This document shows, in pieces, positions 8,250-16,297 of a stretch of 64,000 nucleotides of DNA. The stretch is from Paraburkholderia sp. BL23I1N1 (GTDB lineage Bacteria; Pseudomonadota; Gammaproteobacteria; Burkholderiales; Burkholderiaceae): positions 3,286,001-3,350,000 of the forward strand of contig NZ_RAPV01000001.1 in the NCBI RefSeq assembly GCF_003610295.1, written 5' to 3'. Below the pieces are notes generated by a model that saw nothing but the letters and a program-made list of their open reading frames with translations, did not search any database and had not been told where the DNA came from. Positions within the stretch are counted from its first letter, which is position 1. Every line of letters begins with the position of its first letter. A program made the position numbers and the translations under genes.

Positions 8250-8828
8250 ATGGACACACGGCTGTTACTGATCAGCCACGCATCGACCGCGGCGATGCGG
8301 GCGGCACGCTTCCCCGCCGACGATCCGCTCGACGCACGCGGCCTCGCCGAAGCAGGCGCCGCGCGTGCGCGTCTGTCGATTCCGGACGACGCGGCGGCTT
8401 TCGTCAGCCCTGCGGTTTGCGCACGTGAGACGGCGTCGGCCTTGGGCCTCGTTGCAACCGTCCACGAGGAGCTGGCAGATATGGACTACGGTCGATGGCA
8501 TGGCCGCCGCCTCGCCGATCTCGCCGTCGAAGCGCCGCAAGACCTCGCCGCATGGACGCACGATCCCGACGCTGCCGCGCATGGCGGCGAGTCATTCACT
8601 CGACTCGTGAAGCGGATAGGACAGTGGCTCGATACGTTGAGCGGCGTGCCAACTCGTACAACGCAAAATATCGTCGCCGCCACGCACGCGCCGGTAATCA
8701 GGGCCGCCATTGTTCATGCACTCGGAGCGTTGCCGGCCGTGTTTCCGCGCATCGAGATCGCACCACTCTCGGTGGTCGAGTTGCGACGCTCGCAACGCGG
8801 CTGGACATGGTGGCCGGCGTCACGGTAA
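8250..8828 (+). CDS. Histidine-phosphatase-like protein with altered RHG motif (CobC-like context)
   Basis: A 192-residue protein of the histidine phosphatase superfamily. The catalytic His is H10, but the motif reads LLLISHAST, so the usual Arg before it is Ser. The other landmarks are present: SPAVCARETA (R59), EELADMDYGRWHGR as the acid loop, and ATHAPVI with the second His (H146). The family includes the alpha-ribazole phosphatase CobC of cobalamin synthesis. Its position divergent to riboswitch-controlled cbtBA suggests a link with cobalamin metabolism, but the missing Arg raises doubt about normal phosphatase activity. The start is set by the ATG at 8250 with GGA about 11 bases upstream. 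Confidence 0.72.
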   Translation: MDTRLLLISHASTAAMRAARFPADDPLDARGLAEAGAARARLSIPDDAAAFVSPAVCARETASALGLVATVHEELADMDYGRWHGRRLADLAVEAPQDLAAWTHDPDAAAHGGESFTRLVKRIGQWLDTLSGVPTRTTQNIVAATHAPVIRAAIVHALGALPAVFPRIEIAPLSVVELRRSQRGWTWWPASR

Positions 8829-8871
8829 CGGCGGCCGCGATGTCTGCCGCACCCGACCAACAACGCCTCAC

Positions 8872-9957
8872 TCATTGCTCACATCCCCGGGTGTCAAATA
8901 TCGCCGACAGCGCACAGACCGACGTCAGCATGCGCGCGCCGTCATGGCCCACACCCGGCACGATATGAAAGCTCTGCTTCAGCCCTTCCGGATGACGCGC
9001 CTGGATATACCGGTAATACGCTTCCGCACGCGCGTCGCGCTGCGGACCCTGCGCTTCGGCAGCACAGGTTCTATCGAGGGCGCTTTGCTGCGGATCGTCG
9101 TCCGCGCCACCGACCAGGTTGTCGATCCGTCGCGACACATACGTCGCTTCGAGTTGCGCGGGCGAGCGGTCGTCGAGGTACAAAGGCCGATTGTCCATGC
9201 CGTATTTCCATTGATTGAAGCCAACGCATTGCGCGGCGTCGAACGGCGCCGCCACGCCTTGCGCATTCGGCCGTTGCGCATCGAAATACGCATACGTCAA
9301 CGGGCTCGCCACCACGTAGCGCACGTCGATGCCTTCACTAGTCAGCACGTCGATGTTGCGCGCCGCCACAGCGTAACGCTGCACTACCTGTCCGCCGCCC
9401 GAATGTCCCGCGAACACAACGTGCTGCAGATTCGGAAACTGCTTGCGATCCGCGAGGCGCGTAACAATCGCGTCCAGCACTTCGTATGAACTGATGGGCA
9501 GCGGTGCCCGCGCCGCTTCGCCGCCCATCCACGCGTCGCCCTTCCAGCGCAGCAGATCGGCCGGTTCGTGATGCTCGCGTGTGTCGAGCGTGGCGAGGAA
9601 CTGTGGCGCGATCAGGAGCGTGCTGTCGGGGTCCACGTGAGCGGCGTCGCGTGCATTCTGCGCAGTGCGGAAGTACACGTCCGCGTTGCGCAATTTGCCG
9701 TGAATCACGATCACCGCACGCGTCACCTGCGGTTGCGCGACGTTCCAATCCTTCGAGAGATACAGCGGGAATTCAGCTTGCCCTTGCGGCGTGTCGATCG
9801 CGAACCGTATATCCGAGATCGTCGCCACCGGTTTCAGATGAGACTCGTGGGCATCGTGGGTATGCACCGCGAATGCCGATTGCGCTAGCAATGCCAACAT
9901 AGCGGCACCGGCTACCGCGCACCCCATCGCCAAACGTCGTGAAAGATTGAATGTCAT
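8872..9957 (-). CDS. Exported alpha/beta hydrolase
   Basis: A 361-residue protein with an N-terminal signal peptide (basic SRR, hydrophobic core, cleavage near SAFA-VHTH at about residue 30). The nucleophile elbow is AGHSGGGQ with Ser186, the oxyanion region is VIVIHG, and the C-terminal catalytic His is in PGVGHDGARM (about H338). A His-rich stretch (VHTHDAHESH) follows the cleavage site. It should act in the periplasm or outside the cell as an esterase or related hydrolase; the substrate is unknown. It is divergent from the marR gene, with about 220 bases between them. Confidence 0.75.
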   Translation of the reverse strand: MTFNLSRRLAMGCAVAGAAMLALLAQSAFAVHTHDAHESHLKPVATISDIRFAIDTPQGQAEFPLYLSKDWNVAQPQVTRAVIVIHGKLRNADVYFRTAQNARDAAHVDPDSTLLIAPQFLATLDTREHHEPADLLRWKGDAWMGGEAARAPLPISSYEVLDAIVTRLADRKQFPNLQHVVFAGHSGGGQVVQRYAVAARNIDVLTSEGIDVRYVVASPLTYAYFDAQRPNAQGVAAPFDAAQCVGFNQWKYGMDNRPLYLDDRSPAQLEATYVSRRIDNLVGGADDDPQQSALDRTCAAEAQGPQRDARAEAYYRYIQARHPEGLKQSFHIVPGVGHDGARMLTSVCALSAIFDTRGCEQ

Positions 9958-10145
9958 GCAGGCCGCTCCTGATCACGGTGCTCTATCTTGAACGCGGCGC
10001 ATTGCCGAATCCGTCGTTGAAGAGCATCGAAGCTCAAAACCGGCGGCGAAGGCCAAGCGTCACGCGTTGTTCAACATCGATGTTGTCACATTGCAGCGGC
10101 AGGCTGCTGCAAAGCCCATCCGCACAAAACTCACAATTCAATAGT

Positions 10146-10173
10146 TTGCTAACGAATATTTTCGAAATACAAT
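10146..10173 (+). promoter_or_regulatory. Candidate promoter and MarR-type operator for the efflux operon
   Basis: TTGCTA (10146-10151) and TACAAT (10168-10173) are separated by 16 bases, a plausible sigma-70 promoter. The spacer and -10 overlap a short inverted repeat, TATTT-TCG-AAATA (10157-10169), fitting an autoregulatory MarR site. Transcription would start around 10180, at or next to the marR ATG (10181). No ribosome-binding site precedes that ATG, so the mRNA may be leaderless. Confidence 0.4.
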
Positions 10174-10180
10174 ACCGGCC

Positions 10181-10642
10181 ATGTCGAATCTCGATGCCTT
10201 GCGCCGCACCGTCAGCAGCACCCTGGTCGTCGCCGCCAGAAAATGGCGGCGCACGAGCCATGGCGTACTCGCGGCCTTTAACGTCTCCGAAGCGTGCGCC
10301 ACGCCGCTACTCACCGCCAGCCGGATTGGCGAAGCGGTGCGGCAGGTCACGCTGGCCGATCACATCGGTATTGAAGGGCCCTCACTCGTGCGGCTGCTCG
10401 ATCAACTGTGCGCGGCCGGCCTGATGCGCCGCGACGAAGATCCCGAAGACCGGCGCGCCAAGACCGTCGTACTCACCGACGAAGGCCGCGCCGTCACCGC
10501 GAAAATGGAAGGAGAGCTCAATACGTTGCGGGCGCAAGCTTTGAAAGGCATCTCGCGCAGCGATCTCGAAGCGACCCTGCGGGTGCTGGCCGCGTTCACG
10601 GCCGAAGCACCTGCGCCGCACAACGCCGGGGATGCCGAGTAA
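10181..10642 (+). CDS. MarR-family transcriptional regulator
   Basis: A 153-residue winged-helix regulator. The recognition segment VTLADHIGIEGPSLVRLLDQL and the wing DEDPEDRRAKTVVLTDEGR are clear MarR features. It is the first gene of a five-gene block with the FUSC transporter, starting six bases before it, and probably represses the block until an aromatic acid or similar ligand binds. The start lacks an obvious ribosome-binding site, which fits a leaderless transcript. The ligand is not visible from the sequence. Confidence 0.88.
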   Translation: MSNLDALRRTVSSTLVVAARKWRRTSHGVLAAFNVSEACATPLLTASRIGEAVRQVTLADHIGIEGPSLVRLLDQLCAAGLMRRDEDPEDRRAKTVVLTDEGRAVTAKMEGELNTLRAQALKGISRSDLEATLRVLAAFTAEAPAPHNAGDAE

Positions 10643-10648
10643 GCGCTT

Positions 10649-12751
10649 ATGGTCTATCCCTCCATCCGCGACTGGTTGTTCTCCGTCAAGACGTTTGCCG
10701 CGGCGATGATCGCGCTCTACATCGGTCTTTCGCTCGAGCTGCCGCGCCCGTATTGGGCGATGGCCACCGTCTACATCGTATCGAATCCGTTTGTTGGCGC
10801 GACCCGCTCCAAGGCGCTTTATCGTGCGCTCGGCACCGCGCTCGGCGCGTCGGCCGCAGTGCTGCTGGTGCCGCCGTTCGTCGAATCGCCCTATCTGTTC
10901 AGCGTGGTCGTCGCGCTGTGGACCGGCGCGCTGCTGTATCTGGCGGTGGCCGACCGCACCGCGCGCAGCTACGTGTTCATGCTGGCGGCCTACACCATGC
11001 CGATCATCGCCCTGCCCTCGGTCACCAATCCAGGCGGCGTGTTCGATCTCGCGATCAGCCGCACCGAAGAGATCTTGCTAGGCATCGTGTGCGCGAGCAT
11101 CGTCGGTAGTTCACTGTTTCCTAGCCGACTCGCGCCCACCATCATCGAGCGGACCGACGCGTGGTTTCGCGATGCCGCGTTCTATGCGAGCGAAACACTG
11201 TCAGGCCGCATCGCGGGCGCGGCGATCTCGGGGGCTCGCCAGCGGATCGCGACCACGATCAACGGTCTGGAACTGCTGCTGAGCCAGCTTGCCTACGACC
11301 ACACCCGGCCGGACATCCTGGCACGTACCCACGAGCTGCGCGGGCGCATGCAGCTGCTGCTGCCGATGATGTCTGCGCTGGCCGATCCGCTGGTCGCCCT
11401 CTACAACAGCGGTCGCCAGACCTGGCCAGAGGGTCTCGAAGCGTTGCTCAACGACGTCATCAAGTGGTTCAATGCGCCGCTTCCCGCAGTCAGCGAGGGC
11501 TATCACCCCGACCCGGAAGCCAACGCGTTACGCGAGCGCATCGCCGCCATGCAGCCGCCGCCGGCCGCGCTGGCGGCCTGGGACGTCGCGCTGCTTTCGA
11601 ACGCGCTGTGGCGTATGAAACAGGTGATCGACGTCTGGCAGGACTGCCGGTCGCTGCGCATCATCATCACGCGCGAAGAAGGTTCGTGGCGGCCGCGGTT
11701 TCGCCATTGGCGGCTGGGCGGCACCGAGCGGTTTTTCGACCGCGGCATCATGCTGTTTTCGGCGGTTTCAGCAGGCGCCGCGGTCGTCCTCGCGTGCAGT
11801 CTGTGGATCAGCTCGGGCTGGGCGGACGGCGCCAGTGCGGTGACGCTGGCGGCGGTCGCCTGCTGCTTCTTCGCGGCGCTCGACGAACCCGCGCCCCTGG
11901 TGTTCAAGTTCTTCATCGCCACGGCGGTCAGCGTGGTGGCCGCCGGCATCTATCTGTTCGCCGTGCTGCCGCATGTGCATGATTTCCCGATGCTCGTCGT
12001 TCTGTTCGCCGCGCCGTTCATTCTGGTCGGCACGCTGATCCCGCGTCCGCAGTTCAATATGGTGACCGTGCTCGTGGCCGTGAATACCGCCACCTTCATC
12101 AGCATTCAGGACGCCTACTCGGCCGACTTCCTGATCTTCCTGAACAGCAATCTCGCCGGCCTCGCAGGCTTGCTCTATGCGTATTTGTGGACCCGCGCGA
12201 CGCGGCCGTTCGGCGCTGAACTCGCTGCCTCCCGGCTGTTGCGTTCGAGCTGGGCCGACGTGGCGCTGACCGCGTCCACACGAACCATCGAAGACCCGCG
12301 CAATCTCGCCGCGCGCATGCTCGACCGGCTGATGCAGTTGATCCCGCGCCTTGCCGCGACGGACGACCATCGCCATCCGTCGATCGAAAGTTTTCGCGAT
12401 TTGCGCATCGCCTTCAACGCGCTCGATCTGCGCCGCGCGATGCGCAAACTCGGCGGCGAAGCGCCGGCCGCGATCGACTATGTCCTCGAAGACGTGCGTC
12501 AATACTACGAAACCTGCATCGACCTGCACGCGCGCCAACCGGTCCCGGCGAGCCTGATGTCGTCGATCGACGCAGCCGTGGTGCGCGTCACCGCACAAGG
12601 GGTCGCCAACGCCGGCGCCCCGAGCGCGACTTCGCAACTCTCGGCGCGCCGATTGCGCGACGCGTTGCACGCGCTGGTCGGCTTGCGTCTTTCGCTGTTT
12701 CCGGCCACGCTAGTCACGCCGACGCCGCCCGAACCGGAGGCCGCCGCCTGA
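10649..12751 (+). CDS. FUSC/AaeB-like inner-membrane efflux protein
   Basis: A 700-residue fusaric-acid-resistance (FUSC) family protein with two hydrophobic halves: helices in about residues 15-165 (YPSIRDWLFSVKTFAAAMIA onward) and again in about 365-530 (ACSLWISSGWADGASAV, then a second bundle). Each half is followed by a long cytoplasmic helical domain. With the membrane-fusion protein, the DUF1656 peptide and the outer-membrane lipoprotein downstream it makes an AaeXAB-like tripartite pump, which in relatives exports hydroxybenzoic acids or fusaric acid. The start follows the marR stop by six bases. Confidence 0.9.
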   Translation: MVYPSIRDWLFSVKTFAAAMIALYIGLSLELPRPYWAMATVYIVSNPFVGATRSKALYRALGTALGASAAVLLVPPFVESPYLFSVVVALWTGALLYLAVADRTARSYVFMLAAYTMPIIALPSVTNPGGVFDLAISRTEEILLGIVCASIVGSSLFPSRLAPTIIERTDAWFRDAAFYASETLSGRIAGAAISGARQRIATTINGLELLLSQLAYDHTRPDILARTHELRGRMQLLLPMMSALADPLVALYNSGRQTWPEGLEALLNDVIKWFNAPLPAVSEGYHPDPEANALRERIAAMQPPPAALAAWDVALLSNALWRMKQVIDVWQDCRSLRIIITREEGSWRPRFRHWRLGGTERFFDRGIMLFSAVSAGAAVVLACSLWISSGWADGASAVTLAAVACCFFAALDEPAPLVFKFFIATAVSVVAAGIYLFAVLPHVHDFPMLVVLFAAPFILVGTLIPRPQFNMVTVLVAVNTATFISIQDAYSADFLIFLNSNLAGLAGLLYAYLWTRATRPFGAELAASRLLRSSWADVALTASTRTIEDPRNLAARMLDRLMQLIPRLAATDDHRHPSIESFRDLRIAFNALDLRRAMRKLGGEAPAAIDYVLEDVRQYYETCIDLHARQPVPASLMSSIDAAVVRVTAQGVANAGAPSATSQLSARRLRDALHALVGLRLSLFPATLVTPTPPEPEAAA

Positions 12752-12796
12752 TGCGCCCGTCTCACAACCCGATCCACCTCTTTCCCGGTTCCCGCG

Positions 12797-13006
12797 ATGA
12801 TCGGTGAAATCGATATCTTCGGCGTGTTCGTGCCGGCCGTGCTCGTGCTGATGTTCGTCGCCTATCTGATCAACCTGGCCATCCGCACGGTGCTCGCGCG
12901 CGTCGGTTTTTACCGCTTCGTCTGGCACCGTTCCATCCTCGATCTCGGCATCTATGTGCTGGTGCTGGGCCTTGTCGTCGTTGTTTCGCACAGACTAATA
13001 ACGTGA
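12797..13006 (+). CDS. DUF1656 small membrane protein (AaeX-like)
   Basis: A 69-residue protein with two transmembrane helices (FVPAVLVLMFVAYLINLAI and LGIYVLVLGLVVVV) and the family start MIGEIDIFGVFVPA. AaeX/DUF1656 proteins are invariant partners in FUSC efflux operons; their job is not firmly known. Its stop codon overlaps the GTG start of the next gene (GTGA), indicating coupled translation. Confidence 0.88.
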   Translation: MIGEIDIFGVFVPAVLVLMFVAYLINLAIRTVLARVGFYRFVWHRSILDLGIYVLVLGLVVVVSHRLIT

Positions 13007-13998
13007 AAAAAACCTGGTTCTCCGTCGGTCAAATCCTGCTGACCCTGATCGTCGTCGTGGTGGCAGCCTTCGTGCTGTGGAAACTGGTCGCCTATTACAT
13101 GTTCGCCCCGTGGACCCGCGACGGCCACGTGCGCGCCGACGTGATCCAGGTCGCGCCGGATATCTCTGGGCTGATCTCGTCGGTCGAGGTGGCCGACAAC
13201 CAGCAGGTCAAGCAAGGCCAGGTGCTGTTCGTGATCGACCAGGCCCGCTATGCGCTCGCTCTGCGTCAGGCTCAGGCCACCGCGCAGCAACGCCGCGCCA
13301 CGCTCGATCAGGCGCGCCGCGAAGACGTGCGCAATCGCAAGCTCGGCAACCTCGTCGCCGCGGAGGTCGCCGAAGAAAGCCGCTCGCGTGTCGAAACGGC
13401 GGAAGCCGCACTCGCCGATGCGAACGTCGCGATCGATACCGCCAGGCTCAATCTGCAACGCACCACGATCGTGAGTCCGGTCGACGGTTATCTGAACGAC
13501 CGCGCGCCGCGTACCGGAGAGTTCGTCTCGGCGGGCCGGGCGGTGCTGGCGGTGGTGGATATGCATTCGTTCCGCGTCGACGGTTATTTCGAAGAAACCA
13601 AGATGCGCGGCATCGACATCGGTCAGCGAGTCGATATCCAGGTGATGGGCGAGCCGAAGGTGCTGCGCGGTCACGTGCAAAGCATCGTCGCGGGGATTGA
13701 AGATCGCGACCGCACGCAAGGATCGAATCTGCTGCCGAACGTGAATCCGGCGTTCAGTTGGGTGCGGCTCGCGCAGCGGATTCCCGTGCGCGTTGCGCTC
13801 GACGAAGTTCCCGCCGACTTCCGCCTGATCGCCGGACGCACGGCGACGGTGTCGGTGCGCGATCTGTCGCCGACCGGCAAGCCGCGTCCGGCTGCGGGCG
13901 CTTCGGGCGCGGTGGATGCGTCGTCGGCTTCGGCTACGTCTGCTGCTTCTGTTGCGCAACCGGCATCTGCTGCCGTCATCTCGGGCGCCTCGCAATGA
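13003..13998 (+). CDS. HlyD/AaeA-like periplasmic adaptor (membrane-fusion protein)
   Basis: A 331-residue protein starting with GTG at 13003. An N-terminal membrane anchor (LLTLIVVVVAAFVLWKLVAY) is followed by a biotinyl-lipoyl domain half (RADVIQVAPDISGLISSVEV), a short coiled-coil hairpin with many Gln, Arg and Ala residues, and the returning lipoyl half (TTIVSPVDGYLNDRAPRTGE) with beta-barrel regions. This order is standard for adaptors that join inner- and outer-membrane parts of tripartite pumps. The tail is Ala/Ser-rich and probably disordered. Its stop overlaps the next start (ATGA). Confidence 0.92.
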   Translation: MKKTWFSVGQILLTLIVVVVAAFVLWKLVAYYMFAPWTRDGHVRADVIQVAPDISGLISSVEVADNQQVKQGQVLFVIDQARYALALRQAQATAQQRRATLDQARREDVRNRKLGNLVAAEVAEESRSRVETAEAALADANVAIDTARLNLQRTTIVSPVDGYLNDRAPRTGEFVSAGRAVLAVVDMHSFRVDGYFEETKMRGIDIGQRVDIQVMGEPKVLRGHVQSIVAGIEDRDRTQGSNLLPNVNPAFSWVRLAQRIPVRVALDEVPADFRLIAGRTATVSVRDLSPTGKPRPAAGASGAVDASSASATSAASVAQPASAAVISGASQ

Positions 13999-15527
13999 AG
14001 CTGCCGCGCGCCCTGCCCTTATTGCCGCTCTTGCCATTAGCCGTCGCGCTCAGCGGCTGCATGAACGTCGGCCCCAATTACGCGTTGCCGAAGCAGGCGT
14101 TGGTCAACGCCCCGCTCGCCAATGCGCCGATTGAAGGCGCCGACGCCAGGCTGACCACGCGGCAGAACGTGCCCGCGGTCTGGTGGAAGCTCTACGACGA
14201 TCCGGTGCTGAACAACCTCGTCGACGAAGCGCTGCAATCAAATACTGACTTGCGCGTCGCGGCGGCGAACCTCGCGCGTTCGCGCGAAGCGCTGGGTGTG
14301 GCTCAGGCGCAGGGCGGCTTCTCCGGCAAGACGTCGGCGGTCGTCGAACGCGCGCAGGAATCGGCCGAGCAGTATCTGCTCTTCAACAAACTACCCGTCG
14401 CTAACGAAGGCGACATCGGTATCAGCATCTCGTACGAAATCGATCTGTTCGGCAAGCTTCGGCGTGGCGTCGAAGCGGCGTCGGCGGATACGGAATCCGT
14501 GCAGGCGGCCGGCGACCTCGCGCGGATCACGGTGGTTGCGGATGTGGTGCGCTCTTACGTCGAGCAATGCTCGGCCGCCGATGAACTCAGGATCGCGCAG
14601 CAGTCCCTGGCATTGCAGAAGCAGCGCGTGGATGTGTCACGACGCCTGCGCGACGCGGGCCGCGGCAATCAGCCCGATGTCACGCGTGGCCAGACCCAGG
14701 TCGATACCCTGGCGGCGGATATTCCCCGCTACACGGCGCGCCGCCAGATCGCGCAATACCGGCTCGCGGCGCTGCTCGCCCGCGCACCGTCCGATTTGCC
14801 GCCGGCCGTGCTGGCCTGCAGCAGGCTGCCGGAAATCCGTCAGCCGATTCCGGTCGGCGACGGCGCCGCGCTGCTCAAGCGCCGTCCGGACGTGCGCGAG
14901 GCCGAGCGTCAACTGGCGGCTTCGACGGCGCGCATCGGCGTCGCAACGGGTGCGTTGTATCCGACTGTGAGCATCGGTGCATCGGCGGGTTTGACCGGGA
15001 TTCTGGAAGACCTCGGCACGCAGCCGACAGCGCGCTGGGCCTTCGGTCCGCTGATCAGCTGGACCTTCCCGACGAATGGCGCACGCGGCCGCGTGCGCGA
15101 AGCGGAAGCGTCGAGCAACGTCGCGCTGGCCAAGTTCGACGGCGTGGTGCTGACCGCGTTGCGCGAAACCGAAACCAGCCTCGCGACCTATGCCTCCGAC
15201 TCCGCACGCGCCGACGCGTTGCGTGCCGCGTTGAAATCGGCCACGGAGTCGGCGGATGAAACGCATCAGCTGTATCTTGCCGGCCGCGAGTCCTTCATTT
15301 CGGATCTGGATGCAACCCGCACGCTCACTTCGACGAAGTCTCAGGTAGCGGCCGCGGAAGGTCAGGTGGCGATCGATCAGGTCAACCTGTTCCTCGCGCT
15401 CGGCGGCGGCTGGGAGACCGACGCGCGGACGACGCCTGGGGCAGCGGTGTCTAGCGCTGCGACGCCCGGGGCTGCGGTGGCACCACCGGCCAAGGCCGTG
15501 CCGACGGCGGCCACCAAAGCACCCTGA
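13995..15527 (+). CDS. NodT/OprM-type outer-membrane efflux lipoprotein
   Basis: 510 residues from the ATG at 13995, which overlaps the adaptor stop (ATGA). The signal peptide ends in the lipobox ALSGC with Cys22 as the lipidated residue, followed by MNVGPNYALP, typical of RND/NodT outer-membrane factors. Two repeated helical halves carry LNNLVDEALQSNTDLRVAAA and DVREAERQLAASTARIGVA. It supplies the outer-membrane channel for the FUSC pump. The C-terminal 40 residues are low-complexity Ala/Pro/Thr. It is the last gene of the operon. Confidence 0.92.
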   Translation: MKLPRALPLLPLLPLAVALSGCMNVGPNYALPKQALVNAPLANAPIEGADARLTTRQNVPAVWWKLYDDPVLNNLVDEALQSNTDLRVAAANLARSREALGVAQAQGGFSGKTSAVVERAQESAEQYLLFNKLPVANEGDIGISISYEIDLFGKLRRGVEAASADTESVQAAGDLARITVVADVVRSYVEQCSAADELRIAQQSLALQKQRVDVSRRLRDAGRGNQPDVTRGQTQVDTLAADIPRYTARRQIAQYRLAALLARAPSDLPPAVLACSRLPEIRQPIPVGDGAALLKRRPDVREAERQLAASTARIGVATGALYPTVSIGASAGLTGILEDLGTQPTARWAFGPLISWTFPTNGARGRVREAEASSNVALAKFDGVVLTALRETETSLATYASDSARADALRAALKSATESADETHQLYLAGRESFISDLDATRTLTSTKSQVAAAEGQVAIDQVNLFLALGGGWETDARTTPGAAVSSAATPGAAVAPPAKAVPTAATKAP

Positions 15528-15675
15528 CTGACGTTTCGATCGACTCCTGTGTTGCAGGCTTACGTCCGCCATCTGTGCCTGTCGCGTTCGGGTAAATCTC
15601 TATTATTGACAAGCTTTCTTTTACCTTTCAATTCAGGTTAAATACGAGCCTCAACTCCACGTTACGAGGTCACGT

Positions 15676-15768
15676 ATGTCGAATTTCATGCAAGGCGCAG
15701 CCACATTGGGCGGCTGTATCGGCGTTTTTACGGTAGTCGTCGCGGTCATGGAGATGCTGGCGAACTGA
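15676..15768 (+). CDS. Possible 30-residue membrane peptide
   Basis: A short frame encodes MSNFMQGAATLGGCIGVFTV followed by VVAVMEMLAN, a single hydrophobic helix. A strong ribosome-binding site, GAGGT, sits five bases before the ATG. It lies between the efflux operon and the convergent molybdenum hydroxylase genes. No family is recognised. The good start signal and clean membrane-helix composition are the only support. Confidence 0.4.
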   Translation: MSNFMQGAATLGGCIGVFTVVVAVMEMLAN

Positions 15769-15810
15769 GCCCGATTCACTCGCGACCAACCCGCTCCCAG
15801 GCACCTGTGC

Positions 15811-16287
15811 CTAAGCGGGCCGCCGCTTCGCGGCCGCCTGGTGAATCGCGGCCCGCACCCTCGGATACGTGCCGCAACGGCACACGATGTTAGACATCGC
15901 CGCGTCGATGTCCGCATCGGTGGGATTGGGCTTCTGCTTGAGCAGCGCGCAGGCGGCCATAAGCTGCGCGCTTTGGCAATAGCCGCACTGCACCACGTCG
16001 AGATCGATCCACGCCGCTTTGAGCGCGTGCGCTTCCGCGCCCTGCACGCCTTCAATGGTCGTGATCTTCTGCAAGTGCAAGCTCGACATAGGCGTCTGGC
16101 AGGCGAGGCTCGCCTTGCCGTCCAGATGAATCGTGCATGCGCCGCAAATGCCCACGCCGCAGCCAAACTTGGTGCCGGTCATGCCGAGGTCACAGCGCAG
16201 TATCCACAGGAGTGGCATATCCGGTTCTGCTGTCACGGCCACCGCCCGGCCGTTGATGTTTAGCGATCCCATGCTTGTCTCCGTCAA
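15811..16287 (-). CDS. iorA: (2Fe-2S) subunit of a molybdenum hydroxylase (IorA-like)
   Basis: A 158-residue two-cluster ferredoxin-like subunit. The plant-type cluster uses the Cys residues in FGCGVGICGACTIHL plus SLACQTP; the second cluster uses QCGYCQSAQ and NIVCRCGTYPR. Both match the small subunit of isoquinoline 1-oxidoreductase and related xanthine dehydrogenase-family enzymes. The gene sits ten bases upstream of the large-subunit gene in the order of transcription reversal expected for iorAB (small then large on the minus strand would place it first); here it lies downstream of the large subunit, so the order is large then small. It passes electrons from the Mo centre to an acceptor. 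Confidence 0.85.
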   Translation of the reverse strand: MTETSMGSLNINGRAVAVTAEPDMPLLWILRCDLGMTGTKFGCGVGICGACTIHLDGKASLACQTPMSSLHLQKITTIEGVQGAEAHALKAAWIDLDVVQCGYCQSAQLMAACALLKQKPNPTDADIDAAMSNIVCRCGTYPRVRAAIHQAAAKRRPA

Positions 16288-16297
16288 TCCGATGCTT

